A stretch of 64,000 nucleotides of DNA, taken from contig CAWAVW010000001.1 of NCBI GenBank assembly GCA_963785585.1, positions 186,001 through 250,000 on the forward strand, written 5' to 3'. A program made the translations under genes and the position numbers. The DNA comes from Palsa-295 sp963785585 (GTDB taxonomy: Bacteria > Acidobacteriota > Terriglobia > Acidiferrales > UBA7541). Below, piece by piece: positions 1 to 8,731 of the stretch. The notes beneath the pieces were generated by a model. That model made no database searches. It saw nothing but the letters and a program-made list of their open reading frames with translations, and had not been told where the DNA came from. How positions within the stretch are numbered: position 1 is the stretch's first letter; the number at the start of each line of letters is the position of its first letter.

Positions 1-1
1 C

Positions 2-1339
2 GTGGGAACCACCACGTTTCACGATGTGCAACGGTTGCCTGCGGCGCACACCCTCACGATCACCTCAGACGCGCTGCGCATCGAACGCTATTGGTCCGCT
101 CCCACATCCGGGCGGGTCCGCTACAACGATCCCCACCACTACGCCGAGCATTTGAACATCCTGCTGCAGGAAGCGGTGGCCGACCGCCTTCGCACCGGCA
201 ACATCGGAATCCTGATGAGCGGCGGCGTTGACTCCGCGGCAGTCGCCGCGCACGCCCGCGATCTATCCCGGCATGCCGGGAATTCGTGCGACCTCTCCGC
301 GTACACGATGGTGTACGAATCTCTTTTCGCCGACGAGGAAGGTGCCTACGCCAAAGATCTCGCTCGCTTCCTGCAAATTCCGATTCAATGTATTTCGCTC
401 GACGAGCTCCGTCCGTTTGAAAACTGGCCGCTCGGCGAGGGCAATGCGCATCGCGCGGCGGATGAACTGAGTTGGCCCGAGCCGGTGGACGATCCCTTCT
501 TCGCCGGGCTTTTCACGCAATTCCAGGCGATTGCCGCGAATTGCCGCGTAGCTCTCTCCGGAGACGGCAGCGACAACCTGATGCATTTCGAAATGGGGCC
601 GCACGCACGGGACCTCGCGAGAAACGGCCACTGGCTCGATCTGGCCGCGCAACTGCCGCGATACATGCGGCTGCGCGGCTCGCTCGTGCCTGGAATTCGC
701 CGTCGCGTGAAAAGACTTTTCGGCGATGATCCGGTGGCCACGATTTTCCCGGAATGGCTCGCGCCTGATTTCGTTGCGCGGCTGAACCTGAGCGATCGGC
801 TGAAACGCCACACCGCAACCGGCGGCGGACCGCCTCATCCGATTCTGCCGAAAGCTCACGCCTCGCTATCGCTCCCGCAGTGGTCGAACTTGTTTGAGTT
901 GCAGGACCCGGGCGTCACAAAATGCCTGGTCGAGATGCGCCATCCGTTTCTCGATCTGCGCGTCGTAAATTTTCTTCTCGCTTTGCCGCCTTTTCCTCTG
1001 TTCATGGAAAAGAAACTGCTTCGAGATGCACTGGCCGGACGTGTACCGGAAAGCGTCAGAACACGGAGGAAGACGCCTCTCGCCGGAGATCCACTTCAGC
1101 AGCACCTGGCGCGCCCGGATACTAAATGGCTACGCGAAGTAAAGTGGGCGAAAGAAATGCGTCAGTATGTCGATACATCTAAATTAGAGCCTCTCATCGC
1201 CGCCGTAACGCAGAAAATCGCGTCGCAAAACGACGTAAGTCGCACCAATTCGGCGATTCGCCCGATTTGTCTTAACTTTTGGTTGCAGTCTATGCGTAGA
1301 GTTCGGTATAACTTGCATGCGGAGGCCCGCAATGGTTAA
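2..1339 (+). CDS. Asparagine synthase-type lasso peptide cyclase (C protein), 5'-truncated by the window edge
   Basis: ATP-dependent amide-forming enzyme of the asparagine synthetase B family. The reading frame is open from the first bases and begins in what resembles the end of a glutaminase-like N-terminal domain, so the true start lies outside the window. The PP-loop SGGVDS is at residues 73-78 of the visible part, a second nucleotide-site motif SGDGSDN is at 186-192, and an RHPFLDLR block typical of the C-terminal synthetase lobe follows. The 3' end overlaps by 8 bases a 49-codon gene with a lasso leader motif, and an HPr-kinase-like gene comes next. This context favours a lasso cyclase, which would adenylate an Asp/Glu side chain and close the macrolactam, over a housekeeping asparagine synthetase. 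The family assignment is firm; the lasso role is inferred from the neighbours. Confidence 0.85.
   Translation: MGTTTFHDVQRLPAAHTLTITSDALRIERYWSAPTSGRVRYNDPHHYAEHLNILLQEAVADRLRTGNIGILMSGGVDSAAVAAHARDLSRHAGNSCDLSAYTMVYESLFADEEGAYAKDLARFLQIPIQCISLDELRPFENWPLGEGNAHRAADELSWPEPVDDPFFAGLFTQFQAIAANCRVALSGDGSDNLMHFEMGPHARDLARNGHWLDLAAQLPRYMRLRGSLVPGIRRRVKRLFGDDPVATIFPEWLAPDFVARLNLSDRLKRHTATGGGPPHPILPKAHASLSLPQWSNLFELQDPGVTKCLVEMRHPFLDLRVVNFLLALPPFPLFMEKKLLRDALAGRVPESVRTRRKTPLAGDPLQQHLARPDTKWLREVKWAKEMRQYVDTSKLEPLIAAVTQKIASQNDVSRTNSAIRPICLNFWLQSMRRVRYNLHAEARNG
1283..1312 (+). promoter_or_regulatory. Candidate promoter for the lasso precursor, inside the end of the cyclase gene
   Basis: TTGCAG at 1283-1288 and TATAAC at 1307-1312 are separated by 18 bases. 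The -10 matches the consensus at 5 of 6 positions, the -35 at only 3 of 6. Transcription would begin near 1319, at the GGAGG (1320-1324) that precedes the precursor ATG. This would allow extra expression of the precursor over its enzymes, as is common in RiPP loci. Weak evidence. Confidence 0.3.
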
Positions 1340-1481
1340 GCCCGTCAAACGGGAACCTAAGAAGCCGTATTTATCTCCCCTACTAACCGTTTACGGAACG
1401 GTGCAGAACCTTACGCAAAAAAATGGCACCACGAAGAGCAACGACGGCGGGCGTTTTCCGAGAAACAAGACGCACATTTAA
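1332..1481 (+). CDS. Lasso-type RiPP precursor peptide (49 aa)
   Basis: Small gene with GGAGG at 1320-1324, eight bases before the ATG, which overlaps the cyclase stop region. The peptide carries the complete lasso leader motif YxxPxLxxxGx5T: Tyr13, Pro16, Leu18, Gly22 and Thr28, the motif known to bind the B1/RRE protein and to place a conserved Thr at leader position -2. The remainder is a polar 20-21-residue tail with one acidic residue, Asp38. If Thr28 is at -2, the core starts at Lys30 and Asp38 is core residue 9 (nine-member ring). A start at Gly32 would instead give a seven-member ring. The C-terminus is Asn-Lys-Thr-His-Ile. The precursor class is well supported; the exact core start is unresolved. 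Confidence 0.85.
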   Translation: MVKPVKREPKKPYLSPLLTVYGTVQNLTQKNGTTKSNDGGRFPRNKTHI

Positions 1482-1621
1482 ACGTTTGTGTTGATTCGAC
1501 TTACGTCCTTTCGCTGTACCCGAAAACCTGCGGCAAACAAGCGTTGGGAAATCGGAACCCTCAGACGATCGAGCGCCGGCGTTGAGATGTATCTCCTCGA
1601 GCTTTTTCGTTCAATGGCGCT

Positions 1622-2614
1622 GTGCAATCCACTCCCGTGAACTTTTCTTATTCCGCTTTCGGACTTTCCCTCCTCTCTAATTTTCCCATTCCGGAACTGA
1701 AGCCTCTCCCGTCCCCGCCACTCGAACCCGACGTCTCCGTTCATTGGCAAATTCAACCGTCGGGCCCCAACGCGAGCGATGCGACTCGCGAGGAAATTAC
1801 CTACGTCAGTTCCTACAAGGATCCGTCGGGCGCGCCGGCGCTTCAAATATCGAAACTTAATCCTTCGAATCTGCTCCACCTCGCATATTCCGACGGGACG
1901 CATTTCTGGCTCGACTCATCCGGGTCAAACATATGGTCGGTGTGGCCGGCACCGTTGACGATAGACGACGCCGCAACATACCTGCTCGGACCGGTGCTGG
2001 GGTTGCTGCTTCGCGTGCGCGGCGTCACCTGTTTACATGCCAGCGCAGTGGAAATCGGCGGTCGCGCGGTGGCGTTCGTTGGGTCGGAAGGAGCCGGGAA
2101 ATCCACCACGGCGGCGGCGATGGCTCGGAAGGGATTTGGCGTCCTGTCTGACGATGTGGTGGCACTGGCGGAACGCGACGGGGGATTCTTCGTTCATCCC
2201 GCCTATCCGTATCTCTGTTTGTGGCCCGAATCCGTCGCATCGCTCTACGGATCCCCGAACGCGCTTCCCCGTTTCTCAGCCAGCTATGAAAAGCGTTGCT
2301 TGTCGCTCGATAAGCAGCAGTTAGCTTTCGCTACCGCGGCACTCCCGCTGGCCGCGATTTACATTCTCGCGGAGCGGCGCACCGATCCGGCACCGGTCAT
2401 TGAACCGGTTTCGGCGCAAACGGCCCTGGTAACTCTCGTCGCGAATACCTACGCCACGAACATGCTCGATCGTTCGATGCGCGCGCGAGAGTTCGAATCG
2501 CTGGGCCGTCTGGTTCCGCGGGTCGCCATTCGAAAAATCAGCGCTCACGTCGATCCGGCACGTCTGGGAAAACTCTGCGAAAGAATCGCCGATGACGTGC
2601 AATTGATTCGCTAA
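1622..2614 (+). CDS. HPr kinase/phosphorylase-like protein of the lasso cluster
   Basis: 330 residues from a GTG start. The C-terminal half resembles the HPrK catalytic fold: LHAS at 138-141, Walker A GSEGAGKS at 154-161 and SDDVVAL at 176-182. The N-terminal half is divergent and unlike the classical HprK N-domain. HPrK homologues recur in lasso loci; in Firmicutes and some Proteobacteria they phosphorylate the C-terminal Ser of the precursor. The precursor here ends in Ile and has no C-terminal Ser, so the substrate is unclear. Its position 140 bases after the precursor supports membership of the same locus. No PqqD-like (B1) or leader peptidase (B2) gene follows, so these should lie upstream of the window. 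Confidence 0.8.
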   Translation: MQSTPVNFSYSAFGLSLLSNFPIPELKPLPSPPLEPDVSVHWQIQPSGPNASDATREEITYVSSYKDPSGAPALQISKLNPSNLLHLAYSDGTHFWLDSSGSNIWSVWPAPLTIDDAATYLLGPVLGLLLRVRGVTCLHASAVEIGGRAVAFVGSEGAGKSTTAAAMARKGFGVLSDDVVALAERDGGFFVHPAYPYLCLWPESVASLYGSPNALPRFSASYEKRCLSLDKQQLAFATAALPLAAIYILAERRTDPAPVIEPVSAQTALVTLVANTYATNMLDRSMRAREFESLGRLVPRVAIRKISAHVDPARLGKLCERIADDVQLIR

Positions 2615-2942
2615 GAATTCCTTAACGCAGGTGCTCCCCCGGCTCTTCTCCAGCGCTTCTCCGGCTGCCATACGGCGCGCAACCGATTGGTTTTTTGGGC
2701 ACCGTCCGGCTGAAAATCCTAGCGACCGTTTCCTTCATCGATTTCCCTCTGTGCTACTATCCGCTGGTAAATGGCGCGGCAAGATTTCGACGATCGGCGT
2801 GTCTCCGCAAGCCGGCAGTCTAACCTGTGTTCACAACGAGAGTGGCCGATTTGCTTAGGGCCACGCACCTCGCAAAATTTCAACAGCCCCTTCAACGGTC
2901 CCATCGTTGGATTCAAGAAAAAGTAAACTGAGGAGATCGACC
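2615..2942. other. Intergenic region with no supported gene
   Basis: 328 bases between the HPrK-like gene and the large surface protein. A short open stretch on the plus strand has no ribosome site or recognisable composition, and I see no riboswitch fold. The only clear element is the ribosome site GAGGAG at about 2930-2935 serving the downstream ATG. Confidence 0.5.
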
Positions 2943-5900
2943 ATGCAGACGAAGTCCCAACTCGCAAGAATCGCAGGTTCGATTGCGATTGCAGGAATTT
3001 TGCCGCTCGCACTCTTACTGGCCGTCGTTCACAGCGGTACCAGGCCTTCTGCGCAGTCCCTTTCGCAACATTCCGCCGTGGCCGCCGGCACTCTGCCGCA
3101 GCCAACGGCCGCGCAGAGCCAGAAGTTCGCCGCGGCCTTCGGTAAATTGCCGATGAGCTTCGAAAAAAATCAAGGCCAGACGGCTGCCGACGTCCGTTAC
3201 GTCGCGCACGGCCCCGGATACGAGCTGTTTCTCACCGGCCAGGAAGCGGTCGTCACCCTCCGCCCGTCCGCCGAACGCACCGGCAAGAAGCTGAATCGCG
3301 CGGAAGTCTTGCGCGCGCAGCGCACCGCCCGCTCGAACGAGAAGCTTTCCGTGATTCGCATGAAAATGCTGGACGCAAATCCGAATTCCGATGTCGCCGG
3401 CGTGAACCCGCTGCCCGGCAAGGTGAATTACTTCATCGGAAACGATCCGTCGAAATGGCACACCGACGTCGCCACCTTCTCGCAGGTAAAATACTCGGCC
3501 ATTTACCCCGGCATCGACCTTGTGTATTACGGCAATCAAAAGCAACTCGAATATGACTTTGTCGTCGCTCCCGGCGCCGACCCGAAGCAGATCGCCTTCA
3601 ACATCGATGGCGCTCGCAAACTCCACATTGATAAGCGCGGCGACCTGGTGATGACGGCCGCAGCCGGCGATGTGACCCTGCAAAAGCCCTTCATCTATCA
3701 GGAAGTCGCGGGCCAGCGCCGCGAAATCGCCGGAAACTACGCGATCACCGGCGATCATCAGGTGCGCTTCCGCCTGGACGCTTACAATCACTCCGAACCG
3801 CTGACGATTGACCCAGCCGTTCTGATCTACTCCACCTACCTTGGCGGCAGCGGCGCAGGCGGCGATTTTGCCAACGGCCTCGCGGTGGACGCTCTCGGCG
3901 ATGCGTGGGTTGTCGGCTCAACGACCTCCACGGACTTTCCAGTGCAGAACGGTTACGCCACCACGGCGCCCGCCGGCATCGCGCTCAGCTCCGGTTTCGT
4001 TACCGAGATCAGCCCGGACGGCACCCAGTTCCTTTATTCCACCTACCTCGGCGGAAGCGGCAACGGCAACCTGGGCGATGCGGCCTACGGCGTGGCCGTC
4101 GATGCCACCGGACTCGTCTTCGTTTCCGGCGTCACCACTTCGACCGACTTTCCGATCACGTCCGCGACCGCCTACCAGCCGAATCCTCCGGCCAGCGTCA
4201 GCAACACGAATAACGACGGCGGAGCGTTCGTCACCGCGCTGAATCCTGCGCTTTCCGGCGCCGCGCAATTGCTCTACTCCACGTTCCTCGGCGGCAATGG
4301 TGTGCTGGACCTCTCCTACGGAATCACCACGGATGGGAGCGGCAAGGTGTATGCCGTCGGCGTAACGCAATCCACAAACTTCCCTATCAAGAATCAGATC
4401 ATTGCCACGCTGAACGGCAACGGTGGCGGGTTCATCACCGAAATCGATACCACGGCGACCACGAATGCGGCTTCGTTGCTCTTCTCCTCATATTTGAGCG
4501 GCAACGGCACCGGCTCGGCCACGTTCCCTTACGGCGATAGCGCTGCGGCCGTCACCATGGATTCCAGTGGAGACGTGTTCGTCGCCGGCACCACCACGTC
4601 AACCACGTACCCGCACACGCTGGGAAGTGTCACGCCTTGCGGAGACGCCGGGGACGCCACTGCCTTCTTGAGCAAAATCAATCTCACCGACACTCCGCCG
4701 CTCCGGTTTTCGGTTTGCGTCGGTGGCGCACAGGGTGACACGCTCGCCGACGGCGTCGCGCTCGGTCCGGACGGTAGCGCGTACATCACCGGACAAACCT
4801 TCGCCAGCGACTACCCCGTTACCGCAAATACGATTCCCTATCCAGGCGGCGTGCCGAACACGACCGATAGCCTCGTGTTCGTCACCAAATTGAACACCAC
4901 TGTGGCCGCACCGAATACCTACTCCACTCTGTTCGGCGGCACGAACGGCGACATCGGCTACGGCATCGCGATCGATTCCTCCAGCAACGTGTATGTTTCC
5001 GGCAACACGAACTCGCCGGATTTTCCGATCACCCAGGGCGCTTACCTGGAAACGAGAACCAATCCCGCCGGCGTCGGGTTCATCTCCAAGATCAATCCCG
5101 GCAGCAACGGCGCGGCCGATTTGGTTTACTCCACATTTTTCGGCGGTGCCGGCGACGGCGCCGATCCGGACACGATGATCGGCCTCGGGTTGGCGCCGGG
5201 CAACGTAGCCATTGTTGCCGGCACAACGTCTTCGGCAGCCAACGGCACTCCGCCGTTCCCGGTTTCCGCGGGAGCCGCGCAACAGACCCTGAACGGTCCG
5301 TTCAACGCCTACGTTGCCGAGCTTCCGCTGGTCACGACGATCTCCGTCGCGCCCACCAGCCTGAACTTCGGCACGCAGCTCGTCGGCGCCACCACGGCGG
5401 CTCAATTTGTGACCGTGACGAACAACACTTCGACGGCCGTCAATCTGACGATTCCGCCCACGTTTACCGGCGCAAATCCGGCGGACTTCGCCTATAGCGC
5501 CGCACTCACCACCCCATGCGGCGCCTCTCTTGCCGGTGGCGCGTCGTGCAGCATCGGCGTCACCTTCACGCCGTCGGTCGCTGCCGGCGAATCCGCAACG
5601 CTCGACATCGCCGACAGTGACGACACCGCCGCGCATCCGCTCACCGTTGCCTTGTCCGGTACGGGCACTGCCAGCGGAGCCGTCTTGTCTGCCTCGCCCA
5701 CCAGCGTCGCGTTTGGCGGCCAGTTGATCGGCACGCAGACCACGCCGCCGCAACTCATCACCATCACGAACACCGGCAATGCTCCGCTGGTCATCGGCAC
5801 GGTTACCTCCAGTTCGCCGATCTTCACAGAAACGGACACCTGCGCCGGCCAGACCATCGCCGCCTCCGCGACCTGCACGATCAGCGCCGTCTTTGCGCCG

Positions 5901-6467
5901 GCCACCACCACCACGCCGGGCCCAACGTCTGCGACAATTTCGATCACCAGCAACGCGAACGGCAGCCCAACCGTCATTCAGCTCACCGGCACCGCATGGG
6001 ACTTCAACCTCACCGTCCCGGCAAACTCCGGAGTGAACAGTGGCCAAACCGGCACGTTCCCTGTCGCGATTAACGGACTGGGTGGATTTGCCGGAAGCGT
6101 CACCGTCGCCTGCACCGCGGGAACCAGCATCAGCAGTTGCACGGTCAATCCGTCGTCAGGTGTGCCGGGCGCCAGCGTCAACGTCAGCTACACCGCCGCG
6201 AGCTTCGTCACCGGCCCGCAAACGTGGAAGACTCCGCCGGCTTCGCTGCGGCAGGTCGTCACCGTGATGCTGGCGATCCTGCTTCTGTTGATGATTCCGG
6301 TCGTCCGTCGTAATCGCACACGACTGGGTCTGGCGGCTGCCATGTTGGTGTTCGTAGTCGTCGCCGGATGCTCGGGCCACACGCCGACAAAGACGACTTC
6401 GCTCACGATCGCCGGTACGTCCGGTGGCGTCACCAAGACCTACACCGTGAGCATCACGATCAACTAA
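2943..6467 (+). CDS. Large secreted SBBP-repeat / choice-of-anchor-D surface protein
   Basis: 1174 residues; ATG 2943 is chosen because GAGGAG lies 7-12 bases upstream and a signal peptide follows immediately (hydrophobic residues about 12-30). Residues about 60-290 form the conserved N-terminal domain usual before SBBP repeats (FEKNQGQ near 75). From about 295 to 790 there are about eight beta-propeller repeats of the pattern YSTYLGGSG...GIAVD..G.VYV.G.T.S.DFP. Two ASH/choice-of-anchor-D immunoglobulin-like domains follow (about 800-1010), then another beta-rich segment. Near the C-terminus are two hydrophobic segments separated by a basic turn, a Gly-Cys-Ser stretch and a short beta tail. 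Probably exported and cell-surface bound; function unknown. A strong terminator closes the unit. Confidence 0.88.
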   Translation: MQTKSQLARIAGSIAIAGILPLALLLAVVHSGTRPSAQSLSQHSAVAAGTLPQPTAAQSQKFAAAFGKLPMSFEKNQGQTAADVRYVAHGPGYELFLTGQEAVVTLRPSAERTGKKLNRAEVLRAQRTARSNEKLSVIRMKMLDANPNSDVAGVNPLPGKVNYFIGNDPSKWHTDVATFSQVKYSAIYPGIDLVYYGNQKQLEYDFVVAPGADPKQIAFNIDGARKLHIDKRGDLVMTAAAGDVTLQKPFIYQEVAGQRREIAGNYAITGDHQVRFRLDAYNHSEPLTIDPAVLIYSTYLGGSGAGGDFANGLAVDALGDAWVVGSTTSTDFPVQNGYATTAPAGIALSSGFVTEISPDGTQFLYSTYLGGSGNGNLGDAAYGVAVDATGLVFVSGVTTSTDFPITSATAYQPNPPASVSNTNNDGGAFVTALNPALSGAAQLLYSTFLGGNGVLDLSYGITTDGSGKVYAVGVTQSTNFPIKNQIIATLNGNGGGFITEIDTTATTNAASLLFSSYLSGNGTGSATFPYGDSAAAVTMDSSGDVFVAGTTTSTTYPHTLGSVTPCGDAGDATAFLSKINLTDTPPLRFSVCVGGAQGDTLADGVALGPDGSAYITGQTFASDYPVTANTIPYPGGVPNTTDSLVFVTKLNTTVAAPNTYSTLFGGTNGDIGYGIAIDSSSNVYVSGNTNSPDFPITQGAYLETRTNPAGVGFISKINPGSNGAADLVYSTFFGGAGDGADPDTMIGLGLAPGNVAIVAGTTSSAANGTPPFPVSAGAAQQTLNGPFNAYVAELPLVTTISVAPTSLNFGTQLVGATTAAQFVTVTNNTSTAVNLTIPPTFTGANPADFAYSAALTTPCGASLAGGASCSIGVTFTPSVAAGESATLDIADSDDTAAHPLTVALSGTGTASGAVLSASPTSVAFGGQLIGTQTTPPQLITITNTGNAPLVIGTVTSSSPIFTETDTCAGQTIAASATCTISAVFAPATTTTPGPTSATISITSNANGSPTVIQLTGTAWDFNLTVPANSGVNSGQTGTFPVAINGLGGFAGSVTVACTAGTSISSCTVNPSSGVPGASVNVSYTAASFVTGPQTWKTPPASLRQVVTVMLAILLLLMIPVVRRNRTRLGLAAAMLVFVVVAGCSGHTPTKTTSLTIAGTSGGVTKTYTVSITIN

Positions 6468-6491
6468 GCCCGGCTCCGCCGGCCGCCATCG

Positions 6492-6535
6492 AAGCCGCGC
6501 ACTTCGCATTCCGGGGTGCGCGGCTTTTTTGTTTT
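6492..6535 (+). terminator. Rho-independent terminator after the SBBP protein
   Basis: A perfect 10-bp GC-rich stem (6492-6501 with 6517-6526, AAGCCGCGCA paired to TGCGCGGCTT) and a 15-base loop run directly into six T and then GTTTT. It lies 25 bases after the stop codon of the SBBP gene, which is transcribed toward it. Confidence 0.9.
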
Positions 6536-6717
6536 CATCCCGCCCTCGCGCGACCCGCGCGATCCCCGCGCGACGAACGGCTTTGCGCACTACACTTGTG
6601 CCCCGTTTCCATCTATCCTATGGGGCGGCATTGCCAACGATTCTCGCGCTGCCTGCATCTGACGATGCACTGACACAAAGATTCCGAACCCATGCGATTT
6701 CGCGGAGGATGTGGTCG

Positions 6718-7323
6718 ATGAAAAAGGTAGCGGCGCTTGTAGTGCTGATAGCGGCGAGCAGTTTTCCCGCGATGGCGCAAAAATTCAGCTTCTTGAAATA
6801 CGACCGGTCGAAAGTGCAGCTCGGCGGCGGCTATAACTACGTCAGCCTGCTGAAGGCCAACGGCACCAACCGCCTGAACACCAGCGGCTTCGATATTTTC
6901 GCCGAGTACCGGGTCATCAAATGGATCAGCCTGACCGCCGATATCGCCGGAACCTACAACCACAGCGGCAACACCAGCACCACGCTCGGCAACGGCACCA
7001 CCCAGCTCTACACCGGACTGATCGGCCCGCGGTTTTATCCCCTGGGTCACCAGCACAAAATCACGCCCTTCGGACATTTCCTTTTCGGCGCGGGCGTCTA
7101 CGGCCTGAATATTCCCAGCCAGGGCGGCTATAACGCCTACAGCAACTGGGATCGTTCCTATACGTGGTTGGCCGGGGCAGGACTCGATTACCGCCTGAAA
7201 AAGCGTTGGTCGATTCGCATCATCGAAGCCGATTACGAACACACCGATTTCTACAAGAACTCCACTCCCCAGGGAAACTATCGCGCTTCCGTCGGACTCG
7301 TGTATCACTTCGGACAAAAATAA
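6718..7323 (+). CDS. Outer-membrane beta-barrel protein
   Basis: 201 residues from ATG 6718, with GGAGG at 6704-6708. A standard signal peptide (MKKVAALVVLIAAS..., cleavage after Ala-Met-Ala at about 18-20) precedes alternating aromatic and glycine-rich strands (LGGGYNYVSL, FDIFAEYRV, GLIGPRFYPL, SVGLVYHF) ending in Phe-Gly-Gln-Lys. This is the pattern of the small OmpA/OmpW-like eight-strand barrel family (PF13505-like). There is no OmpA peptidoglycan-binding domain. It stands alone between the terminator and the polysaccharide cluster; the role is probably structural or sensory and is not determinable from sequence. Confidence 0.8.
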   Translation: MKKVAALVVLIAASSFPAMAQKFSFLKYDRSKVQLGGGYNYVSLLKANGTNRLNTSGFDIFAEYRVIKWISLTADIAGTYNHSGNTSTTLGNGTTQLYTGLIGPRFYPLGHQHKITPFGHFLFGAGVYGLNIPSQGGYNAYSNWDRSYTWLAGAGLDYRLKKRWSIRIIEADYEHTDFYKNSTPQGNYRASVGLVYHFGQK

Positions 7324-7432
7324 GCCGGCCATCTCCTCACAGGGGAAAATCCAACGATTTATCTGAGGCGCCCATCGGTTTCCTCAGTTTGCCCTTGCGC
7401 GTGGGGCCGCCGCCGTAGCAGATTACCGAAAC

Positions 7433-8731
7433 GTGGAGCAACCCATCCCATCCAGGGCCGTTCGCCTCGCCATCCCCCTCTTCGTATGGATCATCAGCGG
7501 AGTGATGGTGTATCAGGCCGTTCGTTTGTGGATTGCCGACTCCCGCATCCACGCCGACGCCGTCGAAACAATTGCTCAAGGCGCCGAACTCGAACCGGGC
7601 AACGCCGCCGCGTGGGACACTCTCGGCCGTTATCAGCAGCTCGATTTCATACACGGCGATCCCGCGCAGGCCCTGGAGTCTTACAAGCACGCCGTGCGCG
7701 ACGACCCGCGCTCCGCCGCGTTCCGCATGAATCTCGCCGCCGCCTACGAAGAGATGGGAGATATCCCGCACGCCCGCGAGCAATTCGAAAAGGCGCGCGA
7801 GGTGTACCCGCTCTCCGGCGAAGTTGCCTGGAATTACGGAAATTTCCTGCTTCGCCAGGACCAGCCCGCCGAAGGCTACTCTCAAATCCATCACGCCGTG
7901 GAGTGCGATCCTACGTTGCTCACTCTCGCCGTCTCGCGCACCTGGCGCTCAAGCCACGACGTGAACATCCTTTTGGATCAGGTGCTGCCGCGCCAATCCG
8001 ACGCCTATTTTCAGGCGCTTGATTTTTTTGCCTCGATCCATCAAACCGAACCGGCTCTGGTCGTCTGGCAGCGCCTCGTCTCGCTCGGCCAAATCATCCG
8101 GCTTTCCCGCTCCTTTCCGCTGCTCGACGAATTAATCGCCCAGGATCAATCGGCCGACGCCCGCCGCGTCTGGCTTGAGGCGCTCGCCGCGGCCGGACTT
8201 GCCCACGACGAACCCGTCAATCATTCCGCGATCTGGAACGGCCTGTTTACCGCAGACTTCGAAAACGGCGGCCTCGACTGGCGCTACGGCGCTCCCATTG
8301 GTGTCTCGATGGGATTCGATCCGGCGCCGGTCGGCCACGACGGCCGCTCCGTTCGCATGGATTTTGGCGGCGGGAGCAATACCGAAATTCTCCAGCCGAT
8401 GCAGTACGTTCCCGTCGAGCCATCGCGCTCGTATCTGTTCCGCGCTGCGATGCAGACCGAAGGAATTTCCACCGAAAGCGGCCTTCGATTTTCGATTCGC
8501 GATCCAAACCATACCGATACCGCGGCTTTCGAAACGGAGAACCTTACCGGCTCGCATTCGTGGACCATCGAGACTGTTCGCGTCAACACCGGACCGCAGA
8601 CCCACTTTCTGCTGGTCCGTCTGTATCGCTCCCCCAGCCGCTTGTTCGAAAATAAATTGAGTGGTTCGGTCTGGATTGCCGATGTCTCGATGAGTCCCAT
8701 CGAAGATTCCGTGGAGCCGGCCAGGGAATGA
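7433..8731 (+). CDS. Membrane-anchored TPR protein with C-terminal jelly-roll-like domain
   Basis: 432 residues from a GTG start without an obvious ribosome site. One membrane helix at about 12-34 anchors the protein, with the rest probably periplasmic. TPR-like helices occupy about 43-160 (ALEPGN-type and A..YEEMGD repeats). Residues about 270-420 look like a beta-sandwich carbohydrate-binding module (DFENGGLDW, SVRMDFGG, PSRSYLFRA). The stop overlaps the start of the O-antigen ligase-like gene (ATGA), so the two are translationally coupled and probably work together. TPR partners of Wzy/WaaL-type proteins are known in polysaccharide assembly; a scaffold or chain-holding role is inferred. 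Confidence 0.75.
   Translation: MEQPIPSRAVRLAIPLFVWIISGVMVYQAVRLWIADSRIHADAVETIAQGAELEPGNAAAWDTLGRYQQLDFIHGDPAQALESYKHAVRDDPRSAAFRMNLAAAYEEMGDIPHAREQFEKAREVYPLSGEVAWNYGNFLLRQDQPAEGYSQIHHAVECDPTLLTLAVSRTWRSSHDVNILLDQVLPRQSDAYFQALDFFASIHQTEPALVVWQRLVSLGQIIRLSRSFPLLDELIAQDQSADARRVWLEALAAAGLAHDEPVNHSAIWNGLFTADFENGGLDWRYGAPIGVSMGFDPAPVGHDGRSVRMDFGGGSNTEILQPMQYVPVEPSRSYLFRAAMQTEGISTESGLRFSIRDPNHTDTAAFETENLTGSHSWTIETVRVNTGPQTHFLLVRLYRSPSRLFENKLSGSVWIADVSMSPIEDSVEPARE

Noticed and set aside
2700..2942. Riboswitch in the leader of the SBBP gene
   Set aside because: No conserved cores (cyclic-di-GMP, cobalamin, TPP and others) or convincing pairing pattern could be seen.
4599..6047. 482-codon minus-strand open frame inside the SBBP gene
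   Set aside because: Arg/Gly-rich shadow caused by the repeat composition of the plus-strand protein.
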